This document shows, piece after piece, positions 8,614 through 16,494 of a stretch of 64,000 nucleotides of DNA; position 1 is the first letter of the stretch, and every line of letters starts with the position of its first letter. Source of the stretch: Palsa-147 sp036513895 (GTDB lineage Bacteria; Acidobacteriota; Terriglobia; Acidiferrales; UBA7541). The position numbers were made by a program, and so were the translations under genes. The stretch spans positions 1 through 64,000 of the forward strand of contig DATBYF010000137.1 in NCBI GenBank assembly GCA_036513895.1. The letters are read 5' to 3'. The notes beneath the pieces were generated by a model that saw only the letters and a list, made by a program, of their open reading frames with translations, did not search any database and was not told the origin of the DNA.

Positions 8614-8643
8614 TTTCTAATCGATACACGAAACGATTAGAAA
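8614..8643. repeat. Perfect 10-bp inverted repeat of the TTCTAATCGA family
   Basis: TTTCTAATCG (8614-8623) and CGATTAGAAA (8634-8643) pair perfectly across a 10-base loop, about 85 bases after the glgP stop. A run of A, not T, follows on the plus strand, and on the minus strand the T-run is short. A single further TTCTAATCG is at 8681-8689. The same core sequence recurs at 45014-45319. It could act as a terminator, but the recurrence suggests a dispersed element. Confidence 0.6.
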
Positions 8644-8719
8644 AAGCTGTAAGCAACACATAACACAGCACATAACTAAATTCTAATCGTAACAAAAAGA
8701 AGCCAGTTGATTGCTGCGA

Positions 8720-9247
8720 TCAGGCCGCTTTCTCATCCCGACGGCTTGCCGGCGGCTGGGCGCCCTTAGGCAATTTGAGTTCGAGCACGCCGTGCTTAAG
8801 GATTGCGGTGGCCTTGGCAGGATCGACGTCCTCCGGCAAATCTATAACACGGAGGATTTCGTCCGAGCACTGTTCGCGATAAACGATGGTCTGCTGCCTT
8901 TCCTCTTCTCTGCTCGTCTCTTTCTTGCCGCTAATCATCAGCCGTCGCGGTTCGAGGCTGACCTGCAACTGGTCAGCGCCGAATCCGGGAACCTCAATCG
9001 CAACGGTCAAGGCGCCATTGGATGCGGCAAGATTCATGTGGACCGGATGCAGCAGTTCTTCTTCGGCCTTGAACCAATCATCAAGTTCGCGTCCGGGAAG
9101 ACCGCCGTTGTTCTGAAAGATTTCGAACGCCCGGCGTTCGATGCCTTCATGAATTCGATTAATCCGGTCGAGCAGGACGCCTGGCTCGACCAACTTAACT
9201 GAGGTTGTTACGGGGGCCAACTGTGTTGCATTTCCTTTTTCGGTCAT
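8720..9247 (-). CDS. Hsp20/alpha-crystallin-family small heat-shock protein
   Basis: An ATP-independent holdase chaperone of about 175 residues. The alpha-crystallin domain runs from about residue 70 to 160, beginning HPVHMNLAASNGALTVAIEVPGFGADQLQVS (read as HPVHMNLAAS then AIEVPGFGADQLQVSLEP) and ending with the family A-x-L-x-x-G-V-L signature as AILKHGVLELKLPK. The N-terminal part has the DWFKAEEELL segment typical of the bacterial class with a longer N-arm. The start at 9247 (MTEKGN) has AAAGGAG 8 bases upstream; the upstream in-frame stretch to 9409 looks untranslated. Upstream are two adjacent short inverted repeats that may be regulatory. No CIRCE element was seen. Confidence 0.9.
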   Translation of the reverse strand: MTEKGNATQLAPVTTSVKLVEPGVLLDRINRIHEGIERRAFEIFQNNGGLPGRELDDWFKAEEELLHPVHMNLAASNGALTVAIEVPGFGADQLQVSLEPRRLMISGKKETSREEERQQTIVYREQCSDEILRVIDLPEDVDPAKATAILKHGVLELKLPKGAQPPASRRDEKAA

Positions 9248-9548
9248 TTTCTTCGCTCCTTTGAGCTCCCTTCCGGCTCCGCCGTGAGAATCGAGAGGTG
9301 AGAACTCATTCATTTGTGGAGACGCTGTTCCTCGGAAGACGGTTGCATGCTTTTCGAGGAACACAAGGCGCACGGTGACACGCGTCACACCATCTGGTGG
9401 TGAATTCAAATATCGGCTTGCCGTCAGATTTCCATTAGGAGGATGGGTAAACCAAAGAGGAGTTTAAAAAGCGCGGAAGACAGTACCTAAACAGGGGCAG
9501 GTGCGCGAGCTAAGACTGCAGCCACACTAGAATCTAGCTAGCGCTCTA
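9248..9548. other. Intergenic region upstream of hsp20 and downstream of the flavoprotein gene
   Basis: About 300 bases with no convincing gene. It should contain the hsp20 promoter on the minus strand. The only structure I see is the pair of inverted repeats at 9375-9399; I find no clear -35/-10 pair. Confidence 0.5.
9375..9399 (-). promoter_or_regulatory. Possible operator: two adjacent inverted repeats upstream of hsp20
   Basis: GTGAC-ACGC-GTCAC (9375-9388) is followed directly by CACCA-TC-TGGTG (9388-9399). They lie about 130-150 bases upstream of the chosen hsp20 start. Back-to-back dyads of this type often bind a dimeric repressor, but neither matches CIRCE or any operator I know. Confidence 0.25.
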
Positions 9549-10673
9549 TCAAAAGCTAAGCGCTGGTTCATTCCGGTGCAGAAACCACCGGTCGAGAATC
9601 ACGTGGCGTGAAAACCAATCACTCGCGAACAGACGTTGTGCGAGCGCGCTGACCAGCCTATCGGGAAGCCGCCGGCCGATTGCTGCCGACCACTCCGAGT
9701 CAGATTTGCCAAATCGATCAAACATGAGGCGCCGGTAATGCTCCAGCCGATCTTCAGTGTATGTGCCGCCCGCAGCAGCGATCGCCTTCGCGGCCAACAA
9801 GCCTGATTCGACCGCCGGGCGAATGCCTTCCCCGCTCTGCGAATACGCGAGCCCCATGGCATCTCCGACGAGCAGGATGCCGTCGCTGATCATGCGCCGT
9901 TTTGTGCTTCGGTACAGGAGATAAGCGTGGCCGGTCATTGTCTTGGGCAAATCGAAAGCAAGCTTGCCGCTCTCGCGCAGGAACTGCACGAACCGCGACA
10001 CGTGTTGTGGCAGTCCGTGCGGGTCTAACCTGCCGAGGCCGACGTTAAGGAACTTTCCTTTGCGGAAGCACCACCCATAGCCCTTGATGTCCGAGGAGAA
10101 GAACAGCTCCGGTATCTCCGGGCGGATCTCGCAGGACGCCGCATGGCTCGCCGTCATCTCGAACTCAGTTTCCTGGGCAGCGACCGCGAATTCCGCACGC
10201 GCATCGGCGCCCAAATGCCGCGCGACGGGGCAGAAATGGCCACCCGCGCCGACAATCAGCCGCGCCTTGATCTCGCCATTCACCAGCCACTGATCTCCGA
10301 TTCGCGCCAGCGACTGGAACGGCGCCGCTTTGAACACACGTGCGCCGGATCGTCTAAGCAGGAAATCGTCGAATTCACAGCGGCGGATGCCGTAACTAAT
10401 CGTCGTTCGGTAATCCGTGAGGACTTCAGAGCCCCCGATGCGGCTCGTGCGAAACCCGGTTATTGGCTGAAGGACGCGGCCCGAAACATATTCATCGGCG
10501 GTAATCTCGAGTTCTTCCAGCACGGCAGGCGTGATCCAGCCGCCGCAAACTTTGTCGCGGGGAAAGGTACGCTTGTCGAGAATTCCGGCGTCAATGCCCT
10601 CACGCCGCAAGGCCCATGCGCAGGATGAACCTGCCGGTCCGGCGCCGACGATCAGGACATCGCATGAATCCAT
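9549..10673 (-). CDS. Geranylgeranyl-reductase-like FAD-dependent oxidoreductase
   Basis: A 374-residue flavoprotein of the geranylgeranyl reductase / p-hydroxybenzoate-hydroxylase-like group. The FAD Rossmann motif is at the very N-terminus (DVLIVGAGPAGSSCAWALRR), followed by RDKVCGGWITP, a typical GGR-family signature. The second FAD motif is LLVGDAMGLAYSQSGEGIRPA near residue 280. Relatives reduce isoprenoid double bonds or act on other lipids and quinones. The ATG at 10673 overlaps the end of the cyclopropane synthase gene by 22 bases, so the pair is translationally coupled, which points to a lipid substrate. A longer reading from 10727 would lie deeper in that gene and start before the FAD motif. 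Confidence 0.85.
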   Translation of the reverse strand: MDSCDVLIVGAGPAGSSCAWALRREGIDAGILDKRTFPRDKVCGGWITPAVLEELEITADEYVSGRVLQPITGFRTSRIGGSEVLTDYRTTISYGIRRCEFDDFLLRRSGARVFKAAPFQSLARIGDQWLVNGEIKARLIVGAGGHFCPVARHLGADARAEFAVAAQETEFEMTASHAASCEIRPEIPELFFSSDIKGYGWCFRKGKFLNVGLGRLDPHGLPQHVSRFVQFLRESGKLAFDLPKTMTGHAYLLYRSTKRRMISDGILLVGDAMGLAYSQSGEGIRPAVESGLLAAKAIAAAGGTYTEDRLEHYRRLMFDRFGKSDSEWSAAIGRRLPDRLVSALAQRLFASDWFSRHVILDRWFLHRNEPALSF

Positions 10674-11902
10674 CGGGACTCTTCTCTCGTTTGCGCGCCT
10701 TCGCGATAAAGATATTCGCGCGTCCACGGGATTTGCTTGCGTTCCGATCCAGCGAACACCATCTGAAACAATTGCAGCGAACCCACGCGAAATGCAGTGA
10801 GAGATCCGGCGAGGTAAAGCCGCCAGGCTCTGACAAATTCCGCGTCGAACATCTTTTCCACCTCACCGGCTGCATTCTCGAAGCGGCTCAGCCAATGTTC
10901 GAGCGTCTTCGCGTAATGGAACCGCAGGTTTTCTACATCCTGGACGGAATAGTTCCAAGGCTGAAGAATTTGCATCGCCTCGCTTAGCGCCGGCGCGTAC
11001 GCGCCAGGGAAAATCCGCTTTCGAATCCAGCGGCTGAAGGGCCGCGGCTGATTTCGCCCTATGAAGTGCAGCAGTCCGCGTCCCGTATTTCCAATGCTCC
11101 GGTGGATGACAGCTCCCAACTCCTTGTAGTTCTCGGCCCCAACGTGCTCGAGCATGCCAACAGAAACGAACGCGTCGCAAGTGCCCGAGATATTCCGGTA
11201 GTCGTCTTCAATGAACTCGACGAGACCCGAGAGGCCCTCGGCCTTCGCGCGCTCGCGCGCAAATTGAATCTGCTCCTTCGAAATATTAAAAGCGCGAACG
11301 CTGACTCCGTAATTCTTCGCCATGTGAATCGCAAGCGCGCCCCAGCCGCAGCCCGCTTCGATGACTCGCTCGCCCGGCCGCAGTTGGACCTTGCGGCAGA
11401 CGATATCGAGCTTCGCCTGCTGTGCGTCTTCAAGGGTTGCGCTGGGCGAAGGAAAGTACGCGCAGGTATAAATCAATCGCGGATCGAGCCAGAGCTTGTA
11501 AAACTCGTTCGTTAAATCGTAGTGGTGATGGATATTGCGCGCCGATCCTTCCGGCGTGTTCGCTTGCCGCCAGTCCTGCCACCGCTCCCAAAGCCTACGG
11601 TACAAGCCTCCCGGCCCGTTAGCTGCCCCCGAATAGAAGAGATTTTCAAGAAGCCGGATCAAATCGCCACCGATCCGAATCGTCCCCGCTGCATAGCCAT
11701 CGCCGAACCCAACTTCAGGATTCAGCGCCATGGCGACGAGCGTTTTGCGATCCTCGATGAAAACCGTATCAACTGGCTCCTTCTGAAACGGCAGCACTCC
11801 CTTGTCATCCTGAAACACGAATCGGATTGGTGCGTCGCCGGTCAAACTTTGAATTTTGTTCAGCAGCCTCCGTTCAAAGCTGGGGACGCCGGTGCTGGGC
11901 AT
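10652..11902 (-). CDS. cfa: Cyclopropane-fatty-acyl-phospholipid synthase family methyltransferase
   Basis: Uses S-adenosylmethionine to put a methylene bridge across the double bond of unsaturated membrane fatty acids. The 416 residues include an N-terminal domain typical of CFA synthases (GFGDGYAAGTIRIGGDLIRL) and the SAM domain with ERVIEAGCGWGALAIHMAK (about 180-200). The family FYKLWLDPRLIYTCAYF, GLLHFIGRN and HYAKTLEHWLSRF follow in order. The ATG at 11902 has GAGGAG 9 bases upstream. It is followed, with overlap, by the flavoprotein gene, so a two-gene lipid-modifying operon is likely. Related acidobacterial enzymes may instead methylate to branched chains, so the product is not certain. 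Confidence 0.9.
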   Translation of the reverse strand: MPSTGVPSFERRLLNKIQSLTGDAPIRFVFQDDKGVLPFQKEPVDTVFIEDRKTLVAMALNPEVGFGDGYAAGTIRIGGDLIRLLENLFYSGAANGPGGLYRRLWERWQDWRQANTPEGSARNIHHHYDLTNEFYKLWLDPRLIYTCAYFPSPSATLEDAQQAKLDIVCRKVQLRPGERVIEAGCGWGALAIHMAKNYGVSVRAFNISKEQIQFARERAKAEGLSGLVEFIEDDYRNISGTCDAFVSVGMLEHVGAENYKELGAVIHRSIGNTGRGLLHFIGRNQPRPFSRWIRKRIFPGAYAPALSEAMQILQPWNYSVQDVENLRFHYAKTLEHWLSRFENAAGEVEKMFDAEFVRAWRLYLAGSLTAFRVGSLQLFQMVFAGSERKQIPWTREYLYREGAQTREESRWIHAMS

Positions 11903-12194
11903 GGCTGGATGCTCCTCTCGTTAAATGAGGCCTGGACAGGGCCTCCTGTTGCCCCACATTAAGCTACGAAATCCCAAAAGAGGCCACAGTTTTTTGATGT
12001 AAGACGCCTGACGGCGGATACATATCGCGGGCGACCCGGACGCTGGCAACGATTGATCCCAACGTACTTAACCGGATTGGCCCGAACGGACTGAAATTGG
12101 AACTAATGGTGTCGCGCATGGGAATGACATGTGGTACAGAACGGGTGTCGATTTATCGGCATCGAAGTGCAATGAAGATGGAGGACATCCCGCA

Positions 12195-12863
12195 ATGAAT
12201 CTCAATAATCACTTCTCAATAAAGCTCGGCGCAGTGGCAATGAACGTCGGATTGGCGCTGCTCCTTGTGCCTTTCGGAGGCGTAATCGGCGCGAAGGCTG
12301 CCGCTCCGCAAGCGCAATCAGCAGCAAAGCCTAATCTGGCCGGCCAGTGGAAACTCAACAAGGATCAAAGCGACGATCCGCGCCAAAAGATGCAGGAGGC
12401 TATGGCGGCTAACGGACAGGGCGGCCGAGGCGCGGGAGGAGAAGGGGGAGGCGGGCGCCGAGGCGGCCAAGGCCAAGGTGGCCAGGGTGGTCCCGGAGGA
12501 ATGATGAACGATCTGGCGCAACTTACGATCGTCGAAACCGACACGTCAGCGAAAGTGACTAGCGCGTCGGGCCGAGTCCTCGCTGCTTACCCAGAGGATC
12601 AGCAAGCCTCGAAGCCATCATCGAATGGCGGAAATCCTGACGACGATACTCGTGCGTACGCGCCGCCAGTCGCGAAATGGCAAGGTTCTCAACTGGTCGC
12701 GACGATGCAAGGCCGTCGCGGCGGAACAACCACTCGAACGTATGAACTATCGCCTGATGGCAAGCAGCTTGTCGTGACCACAAAAATGCAGAATCCACGG
12801 TTTAGCCAACCGGTTACATTCCGCCTCGTGTACGATCCAGCGAAGGCGGGCTCGACCGAGTAG
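12195..12863 (+). CDS. Secreted Gly-rich protein of unknown function
   Basis: A 222-residue protein I do not recognise beyond its general type. A signal-peptide-like start (hydrophobic stretch about residues 10-33 ending in AKAAAPQA) is followed by PNLAGQWKLNKDQSDDP. Next comes a Gly/Arg/Gln-rich tract of some 35 residues (GGRGAGGEGGGGRRGGQGQG and onward), and then a C-terminal beta-rich part with TYELSPDGKQLVVTTKM and FRLVYDP. The GxWxLNxxxS start and the late SPDGKxL segment are common in secreted acidobacterial proteins. The ATG at 12195 has GGAGG 9-10 bases upstream. It lies just ahead of the Oar-like receptor on the same strand, with a strong hairpin between, and shares the Gly-rich feature with it. 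Confidence 0.75.
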   Translation: MNLNNHFSIKLGAVAMNVGLALLLVPFGGVIGAKAAAPQAQSAAKPNLAGQWKLNKDQSDDPRQKMQEAMAANGQGGRGAGGEGGGGRRGGQGQGGQGGPGGMMNDLAQLTIVETDTSAKVTSASGRVLAAYPEDQQASKPSSNGGNPDDDTRAYAPPVAKWQGSQLVATMQGRRGGTTTRTYELSPDGKQLVVTTKMQNPRFSQPVTFRLVYDPAKAGSTE

Positions 12864-12901
12864 AATTAAATTGCGCGTATAGTCTCGACCAAACTGGCGA
12901 C

Positions 12902-12930
12902 TCCGGCAGGAAGTTATACGTCCTGCCGGA
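12902..12930 (+). other. Strong hairpin between the Gly-rich gene and the receptor gene
   Basis: TCCGGCAGGA (12902-12911) pairs perfectly with TCCTGCCGGA (12921-12930) across a 9-base loop, 24 bases before the receptor start. No T-run follows (AAGCGC comes next), so it is not a typical terminator. It may set the ratio of the two products by stabilising an mRNA end or by partial termination. Confidence 0.55.
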
Positions 12931-12954
12931 AAGCGCACCAGGGACACACACGGA

Positions 12955-15900
12955 ATGCCCTCGCGGTTATCCGCCCCATTACACATCACTGCACTCGCAG
13001 GCCTCCTCGCAGCGATACCGATCATCACTTTCGCGCAACAAACTCAGCCTCAAGCCTCTCAAGGCCAAAACGCACCCGCGCCTGCCAAATATTTGGCGAT
13101 TGGTTCCGTGCACACGACCGAAGGTTCCCCAATTCCTGGCGCGACGGTTCACGTCACCGAGACTACGAGCCAAAAGGCATGGGTTAGCTGGACGGACGAA
13201 TCCGGCAAATTTCAGATTCCGGATTTAGCCACGGGTATCTATCACATTGAAACGACCGAGCCCGGATTCGTGGTCTCATCCATTGACGTAAAGATTCCCG
13301 TCGTGCCCAACGGGCCAATCCTGGTCGTCCTGCGCGTCGCGACACTCGCGGAAATCGCGGCAGCTCAATCACCCAACGGCGCGCCAGCGGCGGGAACAAA
13401 GCAGGGGAGACCGCCGACCGGCACCGGCCAAGCAAATGCGTCGAATGGTGCGCCCGCTCGGGGTCGCAATGGCAATGGCGGACGCAATCAGATTCCAGCC
13501 GGTGTTCAAAATGCCCTTAGCCAAGGCCTAGCCACGGGAGGCTTTCAGCAAACCCAACTGACCGGCGAAGGCACCGGCAATCAGGATAACGAAAATCCAG
13601 GCGCCAGCACCGCGCAGCAACCGACTCTCACCGTCGGCGGCGGCGCCGGTGGCGCATCTACGTCGGACGCCTTCCTGCTGCAAGGAACTGTCGGCCAAGG
13701 TTCTGCCGCAGGCGGAGCTGGCGGCATGTTTGGCGACCTAGGCGTTGGAAACCCTGCCGGACGCGGTGGCATTCCCGGCATGCCAGGTCAAACGCCTGGG
13801 CAACAGGGCGGAAATCCATTCGGCACTCAAAGCGGCGGCTTTCAGGGCCCCGGCGGAGCAGGTGGGCCCGGCGGTGGACCTGGAGGAGGCGGTCCGCCAG
13901 GAGGAGGTGGCGGAGGGCGCGGCGGCGGCAGACTTGCGCGCCAAGCTGTCAATCGCATGCGCTTCGGCTTCACGGATCGTTACGAAAATTCGATCTGGGA
14001 TGCGAAGCCCTACTCCATTACAGGTGCGCCGGCGCCGAAGATTTCTCATTACGACGAGCGCGTTGGCGCAAACGTCGGCGGGCCGCTCAAGATTCCGCAT
14101 ATCTATAACGGCGCGGATCGCACATTTTTCTTCATCAATTACCAGCATGAAACTGAAAAAACGCCGGTAGATGTTTTCTCCACCGTGCCGACTGAAGATG
14201 AGCGCAACGGAGATTTCTGCGGAACGGGCGTGGTGCTCTACAATCCATCTTCCAGTTCAACAGGCCCGCGCACGCTCCTCGGTAACGGCTGCAGCATTCC
14301 GGCTGGACAGATTAATTCTGCCGCAGAGGGATTGCTGGCATACATCCCGCTGCCCAACCTGCCGGACACGATTCAGAATTATCATCTGCAAGCTACGACG
14401 CCCATGAACAGCGACATCGTGAATCTTCACGTCCTACACACAATCAATTCTAAGTGGAACGCTAACCTTGGATACAACTTCAGCTCCCAGCGACTGAACA
14501 CGCTCGGGAGCTTCCCCGATTTCGGCGGGAATCAATCTACACGAGATCAAAATGTGGACTTATCGCTCTCGCACAACTGGTCTGCGAAACTCTCCGAGAC
14601 TTATCATCTGAATTGGAGCCGCAGCCGCATTCAAATTCTCAGCGACAATTCTTTCGTCAACGATGTCGCCGGCGAACTCGGCATCACAGGAATCTCAACC
14701 GCTCCGATCAATTTCGGCGTTCCGGCGATAAATTTCACCGATTTCTCGGGCTTGAACGATCCCGACCCATCGCTCACGCGCAATCAGACATTGCGCTTTT
14801 CCGATGCGCTCATTTACGTGCGGAAGAAGCACACGTTCAAATTTGGCGGTGAGATTCGCCGCATTCAGCTCAACAAGGACGCAGATCCGATACCTCGCGG
14901 GCAATTCATTTTCACCGGCTTGATGACGAGCCAGTTGACCGCGACTGGCATTCCCGTTCAGGGTACAGGAGACGATTTCGCTGATTTTCTTCTGGGCTTG
15001 CCCTATAGCACGCAGACACGCTTTGGCGACGCCGCCACGTATTTTCGCAGTTGGGGATTTTTGGGCTACGCGCAGGATGACTGGCGAGTGACCACGCACT
15101 TCACCGCCGAGGTTGGGATCCGCTACGACGGCGTCACGCCGCCCGTCGAACTCTACAATCACATCGCGGATCTCGATTTGAATCCGGAGGCCACGGCCGT
15201 GGATGTGGTCACACCCGGCACCACCGGCGAATTCAACGGCGCCTATCCGCGCTCGCTCATTCACGGAGATTATGGCAACTGGGAGCCGCGCATCGGATTC
15301 GCGTGGCAGCCGCCCATAAAGAAAAAAACCGTAGTGCGTGGCGGCTACTCGATTTTTTACAACGAGGCAATCTACAACACTCTAGCAACCTCGTATCTCG
15401 CGTACCAGCCGCCGTTCGACCAAGCTCAAACGCTGATCACCTCGGCTACTCAGCAGCTAACGCTACAGAATGGATTCCCCGCCGTGACGAATCCCACTTC
15501 ATCGACGGAGATATTGAACACGGCCGGCGTTTCTCCGTTCTACAAAAATGGCTACGCCCAACTCTGGATGCTGGGAACCGAGACCGACATCACACGCAAT
15601 TGGATCTTCAATCTCACCTATACCGGAACAAAAGGCACCGATCTCGACTTGCTCCGCGCGCCCAATCGCGCGCCGCCGGGCACGAGCCAGTTGAACACCC
15701 AAGATGAACTGGAAATTCCGTACGCGACCAGCTTCCTCTACGATCAATCGGGAGCGAATTCGATTTACAATGCGTTGCAGGCGCGCCTCGCGCATCGCTT
15801 CACGCGCGGCCTCTCACTTCAGGTGATCTACACCTATTCAAAAGCTCTGGACAACGCGAGCACCATCGGTGGGACCACGCCAGTCGTCGTACAGCAGGAT

Positions 15901-16494
15901 GGCAACTTCGCAGCCGAGCGCGGCCTTTCGTCGTTCGACATGCGCCATCAGTTGCGCGTTTTCTCCGTCTACGAATTGCCATTTGGCGAACGCAAGCGCT
16001 ATGCCAATCACGGCTGGTCCGAGCATATCTTCGGCAACTGGCGCATCCTGAATATGGTCACGTTCCACACCGGCACGCCATATACCGCGCTGCTCGGCGG
16101 AAGTGAAACCGACAACACCGGGACCGGCGCGAACGGATCCACGCGCGCGAATCAGATTGCCAACCCCAACGTCGGGATCTGCGGCGGCTCGCCGCTCACA
16201 TTTTTCAACACCGGCGCGTTCGCTCTTCCGCCACCAGGTGAATATGGAGACGCGCCGCGCAATTCGATCGAAGGTCCTTGCGCTTTTTCGTGGAACGCGT
16301 CCTTCGATAAGAGCTTTCGCTTCGGGCCGCGCGATCGGCCGCACCGGCTCGACGTGCGCTGGGAGATGCAGAATGTGTCGAACACTCCGAGCTTCACAGG
16401 GCTCTCGACGCTATTCGGATCTACAACCTTCGGGCGCGTGACATCGGCGGCATCCATGCGCACGATGGACATCTCTATTCGGATGAACCTCTGA
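12955..16494 (+). CDS. Oar-like TonB-dependent receptor with carboxypeptidase-regulatory domain
   Basis: A 1,179-residue outer-membrane protein. After a signal peptide (cleavage likely near TFAQQ) there is a carboxypeptidase-regulatory-like beta-sandwich (about 42-115, with PGATVHVTETTS and GKFQIPDLATGIYHIETTEPGF). A long Gly/Pro/Gln-rich stretch (about 125-320, including a nearly pure Gly run) precedes the barrel, which starts around RMRFGFTDRYENSIWDAKPYS and carries the Oar-type GANVGGPLKIP and RTFFFINYQHE. The C-terminus ends in ISIRMNL, a barrel-like terminal strand. Such receptors are abundant in Acidobacteria and are thought to import large substrates, but the ligand is unknown. The stop overlaps the start of the VWFA gene by one base. 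The glycine run where plug sequence is expected is unusual. Confidence 0.88.
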   Translation: MPSRLSAPLHITALAGLLAAIPIITFAQQTQPQASQGQNAPAPAKYLAIGSVHTTEGSPIPGATVHVTETTSQKAWVSWTDESGKFQIPDLATGIYHIETTEPGFVVSSIDVKIPVVPNGPILVVLRVATLAEIAAAQSPNGAPAAGTKQGRPPTGTGQANASNGAPARGRNGNGGRNQIPAGVQNALSQGLATGGFQQTQLTGEGTGNQDNENPGASTAQQPTLTVGGGAGGASTSDAFLLQGTVGQGSAAGGAGGMFGDLGVGNPAGRGGIPGMPGQTPGQQGGNPFGTQSGGFQGPGGAGGPGGGPGGGGPPGGGGGGRGGGRLARQAVNRMRFGFTDRYENSIWDAKPYSITGAPAPKISHYDERVGANVGGPLKIPHIYNGADRTFFFINYQHETEKTPVDVFSTVPTEDERNGDFCGTGVVLYNPSSSSTGPRTLLGNGCSIPAGQINSAAEGLLAYIPLPNLPDTIQNYHLQATTPMNSDIVNLHVLHTINSKWNANLGYNFSSQRLNTLGSFPDFGGNQSTRDQNVDLSLSHNWSAKLSETYHLNWSRSRIQILSDNSFVNDVAGELGITGISTAPINFGVPAINFTDFSGLNDPDPSLTRNQTLRFSDALIYVRKKHTFKFGGEIRRIQLNKDADPIPRGQFIFTGLMTSQLTATGIPVQGTGDDFADFLLGLPYSTQTRFGDAATYFRSWGFLGYAQDDWRVTTHFTAEVGIRYDGVTPPVELYNHIADLDLNPEATAVDVVTPGTTGEFNGAYPRSLIHGDYGNWEPRIGFAWQPPIKKKTVVRGGYSIFYNEAIYNTLATSYLAYQPPFDQAQTLITSATQQLTLQNGFPAVTNPTSSTEILNTAGVSPFYKNGYAQLWMLGTETDITRNWIFNLTYTGTKGTDLDLLRAPNRAPPGTSQLNTQDELEIPYATSFLYDQSGANSIYNALQARLAHRFTRGLSLQVIYTYSKALDNASTIGGTTPVVVQQDGNFAAERGLSSFDMRHQLRVFSVYELPFGERKRYANHGWSEHIFGNWRILNMVTFHTGTPYTALLGGSETDNTGTGANGSTRANQIANPNVGICGGSPLTFFNTGAFALPPPGEYGDAPRNSIEGPCAFSWNASFDKSFRFGPRDRPHRLDVRWEMQNVSNTPSFTGLSTLFGSTTFGRVTSAASMRTMDISIRMNL

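Noticed and set aside
9375..9399. CIRCE heat-shock operator upstream of hsp20
   Set aside because: The dyads present do not match TTAGCACTC-N9-GAGTGCTAA.
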